Assembly: GCF_001682855.1 (NCBI RefSeq)
Contig: NZ_MAQW01000032.1
Span: forward strand, 159,874-214,197
Source: Bacillus sp. FJAT-27264
GTDB taxonomy: Bacteria; Bacillota; Bacilli; Paenibacillales; Paenibacillaceae
Direction of reading: 5' to 3'
DNA length: 54,324 nt
Shown here: one piece after another, positions 7,004-14,831 of the stretch
Layout: the number at the start of each line of letters is the position of its first letter
Position numbering within the stretch: position 1 is the stretch's first letter
Made by a program: the position numbers and the translations under genes
The notes under the pieces: generated by a model
Told to the model about the DNA's origin: nothing
Seen by the model: the letters and a program-made list of their open reading frames with translations, nothing else
The model's database searches: none

Positions 7004-8713
7004 ATGTCGAATAAAGCGGTAATCGAATTTAAGAATTTTAGTTTTCAATATAGGGCTCAGACCGAACCCACGCTTCAGGATATTAATCTGACGATCTACG
7101 AAGGGGAGAAGGTGTTAATTGTAGGCCCCTCCGGATCGGGTAAAAGCACCCTGGCTCACGCCATCAATGGATTAATTCCTGCCACTTATCCGGGCGAAAT
7201 CAGCGGGACCTTGCGCATTATGGGCCAGGATCAGCAGGAACTGGGAATTGCCGGATTGTCGGAGCGGGTAGGCACGGTGCTGCAAGACCCTGACGGACAG
7301 TTCGTCGGGCTCACCGTCGGCGAGGATATCGCCTTCAAGCTGGAGAACGATGCTGTTCCCCAGAGCGAGATGACTGGAAAAGTAACCGAGGCCGCCCACG
7401 CTGTGGACATTTACGATTTTCTCGGAGCTTCACCACAGGAGTTATCGGGCGGGCAAAAACAAAAAACAACCCTTGCCGGTGTACTGGTTGGCGAGGTTGA
7501 TATTCTGCTGTTCGATGAACCGCTAGCCAGTCTCGATCCCTATACAGGGACCAAGACGATTGAGCTCATCGATAGGGTAAAGCAGCAGACTGGCAAAACA
7601 ATCATTATCATTGAACACCGGCTGGAGGATGTTCTGCATCGTGCGGTAGACCGCATCATTGTTATCAATGAAGGACGTATTGCGGCAGACCTTCCGGCTG
7701 CAGAGCTGCTTAGCTCGGGCTTGCTTCAGGAGGCCGGTATTCGCGAGCCGTTGTATCTAACCGTGCTGAAATATGCAGGTTGTCCCATTACGCCTGACAT
7801 CAAGCCGGAGCATATAGAAACTATAGGGCTGGAAGACGCTGCTGACAAGCTTAGAGGCTGGTACCTTGCCAATGATGAACAGTTCGAATACCCGGACTGC
7901 CCGCCAGTACTGGAACTGCGGGATCTCTCGTTCGGCTATGAGAAGAAGCATCCGGTACTGCACGGGGTGTCCTTAAAGCTCGGCAAGGGAGAAATGGTCT
8001 CTATTGCTGGAAAGAACGGGGCCGGCAAATCAACGGTATCCAAGCTGATTTGTGGATTTTACCGTCCTTCATCAGGTTCGATCTGGATGAATGGTCGTGA
8101 TATCGGTCCCGATTCGATTAAGGAACGGGCTAGCCGAATCGGTTTTGTCATGCAGAACCCCAATCACATGATCTCGAAGACGATGATCTTTGATGAGGTG
8201 GCCTTAGGGCTGAAGGTTCGTGGTATGGCGGAGAGCGACATCGAGAAGCGGGTGCATGAAGTGCTCCAGATCTGCGGATTATATCCGTTCCGCAACTGGC
8301 CGGTCTCTGCGCTCAGTTATGGCCAGAAGAAGCGGGTGACGATTGCCTCCATTCTGGTGCTGCAGCCGGAGATTATTATCCTGGATGAGCCGACGGCTGG
8401 TCAGGATTACCGTCATTATAATGAAATGATGGAGTTTCTACTGGGTCTGAGCAAGCAGGGTATAACGGTCATTATGATCACTCATGACATGCACCTCATG
8501 CTGGAATATGCGCAGCGGACGATTGTACTGGCGGATGGCCGGAAGATTGCCGACGATCGTCCGGAACGTGTTCTATCCGATAAGGCAATTATACACAGCG
8601 CTAATTTGAAGGAAACCTCGCTGTACAGGCTGGCAGAACGTGCGGAGATTGAGCAGCCCTCCGAGTTTGTCAGACGTTTTATTGCTTTTGACAGGGAGGC
8701 TCGCCAAGGATGA
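7004..8713 (+). CDS. ECF transporter ATPase, fused A-A' subunit
   Basis: 569 residues: two complete ABC ATPase domains in one chain. Domain 1 has Walker A GPSGSGKST (41-49), signature LSGGQ (about 147) and Walker B ILLFDEP. Domain 2 has Walker A GKNGAGKST (about 336-344), signature LSYGQ (about 437) and Walker B IIILDEP. The fusion replaces the separate EcfA1/EcfA2 and resembles B. subtilis YkoD. It powers uptake together with the T component, whose gene overlaps its stop codon. ATG 7004 has GAGGAAGG 10 bases upstream. The second signature has Tyr for the usual Gly, a variant also tolerated in A subunits. Confidence 0.92.
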   Translation: MSNKAVIEFKNFSFQYRAQTEPTLQDINLTIYEGEKVLIVGPSGSGKSTLAHAINGLIPATYPGEISGTLRIMGQDQQELGIAGLSERVGTVLQDPDGQFVGLTVGEDIAFKLENDAVPQSEMTGKVTEAAHAVDIYDFLGASPQELSGGQKQKTTLAGVLVGEVDILLFDEPLASLDPYTGTKTIELIDRVKQQTGKTIIIIEHRLEDVLHRAVDRIIVINEGRIAADLPAAELLSSGLLQEAGIREPLYLTVLKYAGCPITPDIKPEHIETIGLEDAADKLRGWYLANDEQFEYPDCPPVLELRDLSFGYEKKHPVLHGVSLKLGKGEMVSIAGKNGAGKSTVSKLICGFYRPSSGSIWMNGRDIGPDSIKERASRIGFVMQNPNHMISKTMIFDEVALGLKVRGMAESDIEKRVHEVLQICGLYPFRNWPVSALSYGQKKRVTIASILVLQPEIIILDEPTAGQDYRHYNEMMEFLLGLSKQGITVIMITHDMHLMLEYAQRTIVLADGRKIADDRPERVLSDKAIIHSANLKETSLYRLAERAEIEQPSEFVRRFIAFDREARQG

Positions 8714-9543
8714 AGGTTAAGATGTTATCCTATACCGACCTGGACACACCGATCCACCGTCTGACTGGCGCGTCCAAGCTGCTGTTTTTCGTGCTTTGGT
8801 CGGTTTCTGCAATGATCACCTATGATACGAGAGTGCTGGTGGTCATGCTGCTGTTCAGTCTGTTTGCTTTTAAAATCTCTCGGGTACCGTTTCAGCAGTA
8901 CGCATTTGTGCTTTATTTCATTCTGGCCTTTTTTGTGCTGAACCATCTGGCTATCTTCCTCTTCTCACCGCTGGAGGGCGTATCCATATACGGCACGCGA
9001 CATGATATTTTCCATATTGCCGGACGGTATACCGTCACCTGGGAGCAGCTGTTCTACCAATTAAACATTGCGCTTAAATATGCCGTGGTCATCCCGATGG
9101 CGTTATTATTCCTTCTGACTACGGACCCTAGTGAATTTGCCGCTTCGCTGAACCGAATTGGCGTGAATTACCGGATTGCTTATTCCGTTTCGCTGGCACT
9201 GCGCTATATTCCTGACATCCAGCGTGATTATGAGAATATTTCATTCTCGGCCCAAGCGAGGGGGATTGATACTTCCCGTAAGGAAAAGCTGCTGACCCGA
9301 CTCAAAAATATCGGTTCGATCTTGTTTCCGCTCATTCTGACCAGTGTGGAGCGGATTGACAAGATCAGCACGGCGATGGAGCTGCGCGGATTTGGCCGGG
9401 GCAGCAAACGCACCTGGTACAGTTTGCGTCCTTTCACCAAGAGCGATTATATCGTCTTGGCGTTGATTATCCTCGTCGCGATAGCGTCCGCCGTGATTAC
9501 TTTTTATGACGGTTCACGTTTTTATAATATTTTTGCGGAATAA
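8710..9543 (+). CDS. ECF transporter T component
   Basis: 277 residues, CbiQ/EcfT family. Hydrophobic helices fill the N-terminal half and the last 30 residues. The cytoplasmic coupling helices carry both Ala-Arg-Gly-type motifs: AQARGID (about 178-184) and MELRGFG (about 225). These contact the two ATPase domains in ECF transporters. The ATG overlaps the ATPase stop by 4 bases (ATGA), so translational coupling and fixed stoichiometry are likely. With the UPF0397 S gene just upstream this forms a complete dedicated transporter, rather than an S unit relying on a shared module. Confidence 0.92.
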   Translation: MKVKMLSYTDLDTPIHRLTGASKLLFFVLWSVSAMITYDTRVLVVMLLFSLFAFKISRVPFQQYAFVLYFILAFFVLNHLAIFLFSPLEGVSIYGTRHDIFHIAGRYTVTWEQLFYQLNIALKYAVVIPMALLFLLTTDPSEFAASLNRIGVNYRIAYSVSLALRYIPDIQRDYENISFSAQARGIDTSRKEKLLTRLKNIGSILFPLILTSVERIDKISTAMELRGFGRGSKRTWYSLRPFTKSDYIVLALIILVAIASAVITFYDGSRFYNIFAE

Positions 9544-9631
9544 TTTCCTGATTTTATGAAACTGGACAGAGGGGTGTCTACTTTGCTTCTGTATAATAAG
9601 CCACAAACACAGAGAAAAGAGGATACGCATT

Positions 9632-10108
9632 ATGCATACCCAGATTGTTCGAAAGCCGGAAATGATCCTGACGGGAATAAGTGCACGGACGACAAATGCG
9701 GAGGAAGCCGGTCCGAACGGAGTTATTCCGGGATTGTGGGGACAGTTTTCCCAAGCTAATCTTGCGGAGGCAACAGGTGCATCTAACCCTCATCTGACTT
9801 ATGGGCTGTACACGAACTATGAAAGTGACTTCACAGGTGCTTATACGATTCTTATTGGTCATGAAAGCGGGAGCGCTGAGAGCCATAAGGAGGATGCACA
9901 TGCTGTCGTGCCGGAGAGCAATTATATGGTGTTCACGACTGCAAAAGGGCCGATGGAAGAGGTGGTTCCGCAGACTTGGGCGGAGATCTGGCAGTACTTC
10001 AAGGATTCGCCGGAGAAGCGTACTTATACTGGTGATTTTGAGCTGTATGATGCCCGCAAGTTTGATGCAGCCGGTGTAGAGGTGCAAATTTATATTGCTG
10101 TAGAATAG
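9632..10108 (+). CDS. stand-alone effector-binding (GyrI/AraC-type) domain protein
   Basis: 158 residues. The sequence runs through the effector-binding fold found at the C-terminus of AraC/MerR-type activators, with the conserved W-FS/YTNYESDFTGAYTILIGHE region, the ...PESNYMVFTTAKGPM..VVPQTWAEIWQYF segment and the closing ...FELYDARKF..AGVEVQIYIAVE. No DNA-binding domain is present. Such single-domain proteins bind small, often cationic ligands or act as ligand sinks; function here is unknown. GAGG lies about 10 bases before ATG 9632. It follows the ECF operon after 88 bases and ends at a double terminator shared with udk. Confidence 0.85.
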   Translation: MHTQIVRKPEMILTGISARTTNAEEAGPNGVIPGLWGQFSQANLAEATGASNPHLTYGLYTNYESDFTGAYTILIGHESGSAESHKEDAHAVVPESNYMVFTTAKGPMEEVVPQTWAEIWQYFKDSPEKRTYTGDFELYDARKFDAAGVEVQIYIAVE

Positions 10109-10137
10109 AAAAAAGCTGCCGGGAGAATCCCGGCAGC
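10109..10137 (-). terminator. terminator of udk
   Basis: GCTGCCGGGA (10115-10124) / TCCCGGCAGC (10128-10137) is a perfect 10-bp stem with a 3-base loop, preceded on plus by six A, giving the T-run on minus. Confidence 0.85.
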
Positions 10138-10141
10138 CCGA

Positions 10142-10168
10142 GGCAGACCTGCGGGTCTGCCTTTTCTT
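10142..10168 (+). terminator. terminator of the effector-binding gene
   Basis: GGCAGACC (10142-10149) / GGTCTGCC (10154-10161), followed by TTTTCTT. With the adjacent hairpin it makes a two-part convergent terminator. Confidence 0.8.
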
Positions 10169-10216
10169 ATATAATTCAGAGGTAATCATTCTATCCCCTG
10201 CTGCATGCCCGGTGGC

Positions 10217-10852
10217 TTACGCTCCGGTCCACTGTTGGTCGCCCGTCAAATATTTCTCGGTCAGGACGGACAGCAGGTGTATACCGACCTCATTCTCTCC
10301 ACCTTCAGGGATAATGAGATCCGCGTATTTCTTGGAAGGCTCAATAAAAGCTTCGTGCATCGGCTTCACCGTAGTCAGATATTGTTGGTGAATCGACTGG
10401 ATGGTCCGGCCACGCTCTTCGATATCGCGGAGTACGCGGCGAAGAATACGTACATCAGGATCGGTATCGACGAAGACTTTGATATCGAGCATGTCCCGTA
10501 AATGCTCATCGGACAAGACATGAAGTCCTTCGATGATAACGATATTGTTAGGCAACAGTTCTTCTGTCTCTGTGGTAGAACGTGCATGAACCGTAAAATC
10601 GTATACTGGAGCCTGGGCAGCAAGCCCTTGCTTCAGCTCTTTAAGATGCGCAATCAGCAGCTCATTGTCAAAGGCGAACGGATGATCATAATTGATCAGG
10701 GACCGCTCCTCCATGTTGAGATGCGAATGGTCTTTATAGTAGTTATCTTGAGATATGAATGTTACTTTGCCCGTCCCAAGCCGGTCTATGACGGAACGAG
10801 CCACCGTGGTTTTACCCGATCCGGTGCCGCCGGCGATACCAATAATAAGCAT
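10217..10852 (-). CDS. udk: uridine kinase
   Basis: 211 residues, the family's usual size. The P-loop GGTGSGKTT lies at residues 8-16. Further conserved segments are SQDNYYKDHS, NYDHPFAFDN, PVYDFTVHAR, IIEGLHVL and the RRVLRDI.ERGR motif. The enzyme phosphorylates uridine and cytidine in the pyrimidine salvage pathway in the cytosol. GGGAGG lies about 15 bases upstream of the ATG on minus. It is convergent with the effector-binding gene and divergent from nos. Confidence 0.96.
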   Translation of the reverse strand: MLIIGIAGGTGSGKTTVARSVIDRLGTGKVTFISQDNYYKDHSHLNMEERSLINYDHPFAFDNELLIAHLKELKQGLAAQAPVYDFTVHARSTTETEELLPNNIVIIEGLHVLSDEHLRDMLDIKVFVDTDPDVRILRRVLRDIEERGRTIQSIHQQYLTTVKPMHEAFIEPSKKYADLIIPEGGENEVGIHLLSVLTEKYLTGDQQWTGA

Positions 10853-11224
10853 GGCGATTTAATATCCTCCCTAACCATTGCCGTTGCAATTCCAATATTG
10901 TAGCACAGCGACAACATTTTTTCATCACGATACGACAAATGAAAACTGGCATTTTTTAAAATACGGCAATATTAAGAATTCAGCCATACAGAAGGCTGTT
11001 ACTTGAGTGGTTTTTGCATGAAACAGGGGGTTTTTATTGAAAATAGGTTAAAGGTTGATTTCAACTGGGGTTGCAGAAGCAGGGCTGTAGGGCGACTGTA
11101 CATGGATGCAAAGAGAGATATGCCAGCCGGGGTCCTGTACAAGAGATGTGGACAGCATGCGATAGATGGTATACTTTGTTCAAAGAAATGGGGCGGATTA
11201 GCCATAGATCGGGGAGTGGGCAGC
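10853..11224. other. divergent intergenic region udk / nos
   Basis: No gene is accepted here. The nos frame is open upstream to 11003, but those codons have no ribosome binding site and do not resemble bacterial NOS. A TATACT box at 11170-11175 with TGGACA 15 bp upstream (11149-11154) is a possible nos promoter with a short spacer. I recognise no riboswitch. Confidence 0.5.
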
Positions 11225-12433
11225 ATGGACAACAGTAATGTGGAGGAACTGAAGGTGCAAGCGGAGGTCTTCCTGAGGGGTTGTCATCAGGAATTGGGAT
11301 CATCTGAAGCGGAGCTGGAGAAGCGTATTTCGGAGGTGCAGAGGGAGATTGCAAGCACGGGGACCTACCGCCATACCGGAGAAGAACTGACGCATGGGGC
11401 ACGCATGGCTTGGAGGAATAACAGCCGCTGTATTGGCCGTTTATTCTGGCACACGATGGAGGTCATTGACGCTCGTCAGGCAGAGACCGAGGACCAGATT
11501 GCGGAAGTGCTGCTTCAGCACATCGAAAGAGCTGGAAACGGTGGCCGCATTCGGTCCGTAATCACTATATTCCGCAGTGGGGAAGACCCGGCAAGTCGAA
11601 TTCGCATCTGGAATCATCAACTAGTCCGTTATGCCGGTTATCCGGCAGAGACGCCGGGGAGTGAGCGTTCCGGCGACCCTGCTTCCGATGCTTTCACCGC
11701 AGTGTGTCAGCAACTAGGCTGGCAGGGAACAGGCGGTGACTTCGATGTGCTACCGCTGGTGGTCTCGATTGGCGAGGGGAAGCCTCGCTGGTATCCAATT
11801 CCTGGGTCTCTAATCAGGGAAGTGCCACTTACCCATCCTGAAATCGAGCGGTTCCCGGAGCTTGGGCTGCGCTGGTATTCGGTGCCGATCATCTCGGATA
11901 TGCAGCTTGAAATCGGGGGTATCCAGTACACAGCGGCTCCTTTTAACGGATGGTATATGGAGACCGAGATCGGCTCCCGCAATCTTGGGGATACTGGAAG
12001 ATACAATCGCCTACCGGCAGTCGCCGACCTGATGAGGCTGGACCGTTCCACGAACACTTCGCTCTGGAAGGACCGGGCTATGCTGGAATTGAACCGGGCG
12101 GTACTGCATTCGTTCAAGCAGGCCGGTGTCAGCATCGTGGACCATCATACGGCGGCAGACCAGTTCGTCAGGTTCCAGCAGCAGGAACAGGAAGTGGGCC
12201 GCGAGGTCTCCGGCCGCTGGAACTGGCTGATCCCGCCGATGTCACCTTCGGCTACCCCGATCTGGCATGACAGTACCTTGAAGGAACTGAATTTGAGCCC
12301 GCGCTTCCGGTATCAAAAGGCGGCTTATGCAGGTTGGCTGGATGGAACTGGACTGAATCAGGAGAAGTCTGACGATACAGGGGCCGAAGACAGTGGGGCG
12401 GAACTGGTATGCCCTTTTCATCATAAGTCCTGA
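11225..12433 (+). CDS. nos: bacterial nitric oxide synthase oxygenase
   Basis: 402 residues. The heme-ligating cysteine is Cys69 in WRNNSRCIGR. The arginine-binding glutamate sits in FNGWYMETEIG, and RYN.LP..A..M.LD..T...LWKDRA..E.N.AVLHS is intact. Bacterial NOS has only this oxygenase domain and borrows a reductase to turn arginine into NO and citrulline; in bacilli NO protects against oxidative stress and some antibiotics. Other bNOS are about 360-370 residues; the last 35 or so residues here (DGTGLNQEKSDDTGAEDSG...CPFHHKS) form an acidic tail. ATG 11225 follows GGGGAGTGGG. Confidence 0.95.
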   Translation: MDNSNVEELKVQAEVFLRGCHQELGSSEAELEKRISEVQREIASTGTYRHTGEELTHGARMAWRNNSRCIGRLFWHTMEVIDARQAETEDQIAEVLLQHIERAGNGGRIRSVITIFRSGEDPASRIRIWNHQLVRYAGYPAETPGSERSGDPASDAFTAVCQQLGWQGTGGDFDVLPLVVSIGEGKPRWYPIPGSLIREVPLTHPEIERFPELGLRWYSVPIISDMQLEIGGIQYTAAPFNGWYMETEIGSRNLGDTGRYNRLPAVADLMRLDRSTNTSLWKDRAMLELNRAVLHSFKQAGVSIVDHHTAADQFVRFQQQEQEVGREVSGRWNWLIPPMSPSATPIWHDSTLKELNLSPRFRYQKAAYAGWLDGTGLNQEKSDDTGAEDSGAELVCPFHHKS

Positions 12434-12490
12434 CCAAATTCATTTTTATATAAGACGAAGAAAGGGGTCATCCTTTTTAGGTAATCACTA

Positions 12491-12534
12491 AGCAACTCCT
12501 GATAGCTGACAGCTGCAATTAGGGGTTGCTTTTT
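12491..12534 (+). terminator. intrinsic terminator of nos
   Basis: AGCAACTCCT (12491-12500) pairs with AGGGGTTGCT (12521-12530) allowing one G-T, with an inner AGCTG.CAGCT hairpin, then five T. Confidence 0.8.
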
Positions 12535-12554
12535 GTATAGGAGGGGATTATACT
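12526..12554 (+). promoter_or_regulatory. sigma-A promoter of the tetR gene
   Basis: TTGCTT (12526-12531), exactly 17 bp, TATACT (12549-12554). The -35 overlaps the 3' arm of the nos terminator. The operator at 12566-12585 falls just downstream of the predicted start, a placement that suits repression. Confidence 0.65.
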
Positions 12555-12565
12555 CATCTCAAGAA

Positions 12566-12585
12566 AGTGATTGATCAATAACCAA
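12566..12585 (+). promoter_or_regulatory. operator copy 1 (autoregulatory site of TetR)
   Basis: AGTGATTGATCAATAACCAA matches the inverse of the site at 13231-13250 at 18 of 20 positions. The core ATTGATCAAT is a perfect palindrome. It lies between promoter and tetR start. Confidence 0.65.
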
Positions 12586-12613
12586 TCAAATGAAATGCTG
12601 CGAGGAGGTTAAG

Positions 12614-13171
12614 ATGAGCAAAGAATCGACTACGACCCGTGGCAAGGCTGATGAATCGCCCTCTATCAACCGCCGGGAGCAGATTTTGGAGGCTGCGGTT
12701 GTTGTGTTTGCCGAGCATGGCTATTATCGGGCTACGACAGCTCAGGTGGCCGAGAAGGTAGGCATTTCCCAGCCTTATGTATTCAAGGTGTTCAAGAACA
12801 AGGAGGAGTTGTTCGTAGCGGCTTTGGAACGGTCATTCGAACGCATTGTTCAAGCTTTTCAAGGCGTTAAGGCATCGGCTGACACTCTGCTTCAAGAGGC
12901 GATCCGCACTTATGAGCTGCTGATGGAGACGCATCCTAATGAGATTATTCTTCAGGTTCAGGCCCTGGGTATCCGCGATGAATTGATTCGCCAGAAGATG
13001 CAGAACGGGATGAGCACAGTGACAAGTCTGATGGAAGGGAAATTCATTGCTGCCGGAATGCCGCATCCTGAAGTGCTAGTCAGCAGTTTTATGGCGAACG
13101 GTATGCTGTGCAATATTGCAATGGCCTTGGAGATGCCTGAGTTGAAGCCGAAGCATCTGGAGAAGCTGTAA
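12614..13171 (+). CDS. TetR/AcrR family transcriptional regulator
   Basis: 185 residues. The N-terminal helix-turn-helix is textbook TetR: REQILEAAVVVFAEHGYYRATTAQVAEKVGISQPYVFKVFKNKEELF (about residues 18-64). The C-terminal helical half binds the ligand and forms the dimer and is not diagnostic. GAGGAGGT (12602-12609) fixes ATG 12614 over an in-frame ATG at 12590. The two matching operator copies flank its gene: one in its own promoter, one before the epimerase gene. So it probably represses both. The ligand is unknown. Confidence 0.92.
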   Translation: MSKESTTTRGKADESPSINRREQILEAAVVVFAEHGYYRATTAQVAEKVGISQPYVFKVFKNKEELFVAALERSFERIVQAFQGVKASADTLLQEAIRTYELLMETHPNEIILQVQALGIRDELIRQKMQNGMSTVTSLMEGKFIAAGMPHPEVLVSSFMANGMLCNIAMALEMPELKPKHLEKL

Positions 13172-13195
13172 CGAACCAGGCACAATGCAGACATT

Positions 13196-13225
13196 CTAAG
13201 GGCAAACGCCCTTAGAGATTTTTTT
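13196..13225 (+). terminator. intrinsic terminator of tetR
   Basis: CTAAGGGC (13196-13203) / GCCCTTAG (13208-13215), AAAC loop, then a seven-T run. Confidence 0.9.
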
Positions 13226-13230
13226 CATCA

Positions 13231-13250
13231 TTAGTTATTGATTAATCACT
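13231..13250 (-). promoter_or_regulatory. operator copy 2 upstream of the epimerase gene
   Basis: Read on minus it is AGTGATTAATCAATAACTAA, 18 of 20 identical to the site upstream of tetR. The GATTAATC core is palindromic, with TTAGT/ACTAA-like flanks. It sits 27 bases before the epimerase ATG, just upstream of a TATAAT box (13256-13261). Confidence 0.65.
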
Positions 13251-13276
13251 AACAATATAATCAAGGAGGAATTGTG

Positions 13277-14263
13277 ATGTTATTGAAAAAAGCTTTAGTG
13301 CTGGGTGCAACGGGCGGAACGGGAACTGTAATTATTGCGGAGCTGTTAAAAAGAGGGGTACACACGGTAGCCTTCGGGCGATCCATGCCCAAGCTGGAGC
13401 AGCTAGCGGCAGACTTAGACCATCCGGCCGGTCTGACTCTGACGACAGGGGATGTGTTCAACAGCGAGCATGTGTACTCGGCTGCGCAGGGCGTTGATGT
13501 TATTTTTCACAGTGCTTCGGTTCCTTACAACGAAATGATTACACTTCTGCTTCCCATGGGCGAATCGGTAATGGAGGCGGCTAGCAGACTGGGCATCAAA
13601 GTAGTAGCTGTAGATGGAATTTATCCCTACGGCAGACGGCATAATGAGCAACCTATCGATGAGAATTATCCCAAGAATCCGCATACCAAGAAGGGAAAGA
13701 AGAAGCTGGAGTTCGAGCGCATGTTCTTCAGCTCCCGCTGGAACCGTACGAAGAGAATGATCGTCCGTCTGCCTGATTATTATGGCCCTACAGCAAACGG
13801 GGCTTCCTATTTGGGGACGACACTGGAGTCGATTGCTGCAGGTAAGCCGGGGGCGTTCGTCGGGACGATGACCGTTCCACGGGAATATGTGTACCTTCCA
13901 GATGCAGCCGTCATGATTGTTGAATTGGCAAGCCGGGAGGAAGCTTATGGACAGAACTGGAATATACCAGGTGCAGATGTTATCTCTGGGCGGGACATTG
14001 TTAACATCGCTCGAAAGGCCAGCGGAACATCTAAAATGGTGATGCCACTGGGCAAAACGGGCCTATCCTTGCTGGGGGTATTTGTACCGGTCATGAAGGA
14101 GATTGTGGAGATGCTGTATCTGACGGAAGAGCCGCTGCGTTTAAGCGGGAGAAAGTACGAGCGTCTGGTCGGGCCAATCCCCGCCACCCCTTATGAGAAA
14201 GGTATTACAGAGACGATTCAAGCCATTCAACGACGTCAGGCTCAGGCGACGGCCAAGTCCTGA
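13277..14263 (+). CDS. NAD-dependent epimerase/dehydratase family protein
   Basis: 328 residues, atypical/extended SDR. The N-terminal Rossmann motif is VLGATGGTGTVI. FHSASVPYNE, VDGIYPYGR, RLPDYYGP and YVYLPDAA follow family positions. The catalytic YxxxK appears replaced or shifted (YPYGRRHNE), so activity may differ from classical epimerases, and nucleotide binding alone is possible. AAGGAGGA (13263-13270) sets ATG 13277 rather than the overlapping GTG 13274. It is probably the main target of the neighbouring TetR protein. The substrate is unknown. Confidence 0.82.
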   Translation: MLLKKALVLGATGGTGTVIIAELLKRGVHTVAFGRSMPKLEQLAADLDHPAGLTLTTGDVFNSEHVYSAAQGVDVIFHSASVPYNEMITLLLPMGESVMEAASRLGIKVVAVDGIYPYGRRHNEQPIDENYPKNPHTKKGKKKLEFERMFFSSRWNRTKRMIVRLPDYYGPTANGASYLGTTLESIAAGKPGAFVGTMTVPREYVYLPDAAVMIVELASREEAYGQNWNIPGADVISGRDIVNIARKASGTSKMVMPLGKTGLSLLGVFVPVMKEIVEMLYLTEEPLRLSGRKYERLVGPIPATPYEKGITETIQAIQRRQAQATAKS

Positions 14264-14357
14264 ACCTGCGGCTGATCTGCTGAAGTTTGAAATGGTGTTG
14301 CGTGATGAACTGTGATAAGATTTAGTTCTATATAGACAGAGGAAGTGACTCTTACCA

Positions 14358-14714
14358 ATGATCAATATCACCATTCCGACACCGGAAGTTACCATTACCA
14401 AACAAGAGAACCCAGTGCTTAGCAACATCTACGGATTTACTGATTTTCACCTGATTACCCGTGAGCTGGGCGGAATCTTCATGTTCTACAATGACAAGGA
14501 TGAGCTGTTGTTTGTAGGCAAAGCCAGAAAGCTTAGACCAAGAATCAAGAAGCACTTTGAAGACAGCGTATCGCCAATCAAGCAGCACCGTGACGAAGTC
14601 ACCAAGATTGAAGTGTACCTCGTGGAAGATGCAATGGACAGAGAGATTTACGAAACGTACATCATCAATACCGGAAAAGCCAAATACAATGTAGAAAAAG
14701 TGTTCTACAAATAA
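14358..14714 (+). CDS. small GIY-YIG nuclease-like protein
   Basis: 118 residues. GGIFMFYNDKDELLFVGKARKLRPRIKKHF reproduces the GIY-YIG core (here GIF...FVG) with the basic helix, and ...DREIYETYIINT supplies the conserved glutamate. Single-domain proteins of this type occur widely in Bacillales with unknown targets. Compared with UvrC, the first Tyr is Phe, which may weaken catalysis. GAGGAAGT lies about 12 bases before ATG 14358. A strong terminator follows, so it is monocistronic. Confidence 0.82.
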   Translation: MINITIPTPEVTITKQENPVLSNIYGFTDFHLITRELGGIFMFYNDKDELLFVGKARKLRPRIKKHFEDSVSPIKQHRDEVTKIEVYLVEDAMDREIYETYIINTGKAKYNVEKVFYK

Positions 14715-14727
14715 GTGTTTTGAGCAC

Positions 14728-14763
14728 AAACAAGCGTCTGCCTTTCTCGGCAGACGCTTGTTT
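14728..14763 (+). terminator. intrinsic terminator, bidirectional
   Basis: A perfect 15-bp stem AAACAAGCGTCTGCC (14728-14742) / GGCAGACGCTTGTTT (14749-14763), loop TTTCTC. Its A/T flanks allow action on both strands; it also lies downstream of the minus-strand kinase gene. Confidence 0.88.
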
Positions 14764-14831
14764 CGTAATATTAAGGTCACTTAAGATACTGCTAGTGTCC
14801 GCATTCAATAAGGTCCCCTTCAGGTGCCCCG

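Noticed and set aside
11003..11224. In-frame upstream extension of nos
   Set aside because: No ribosome binding site at its start; the extra residues do not look like bNOS, while ATG 11225 has a good site.
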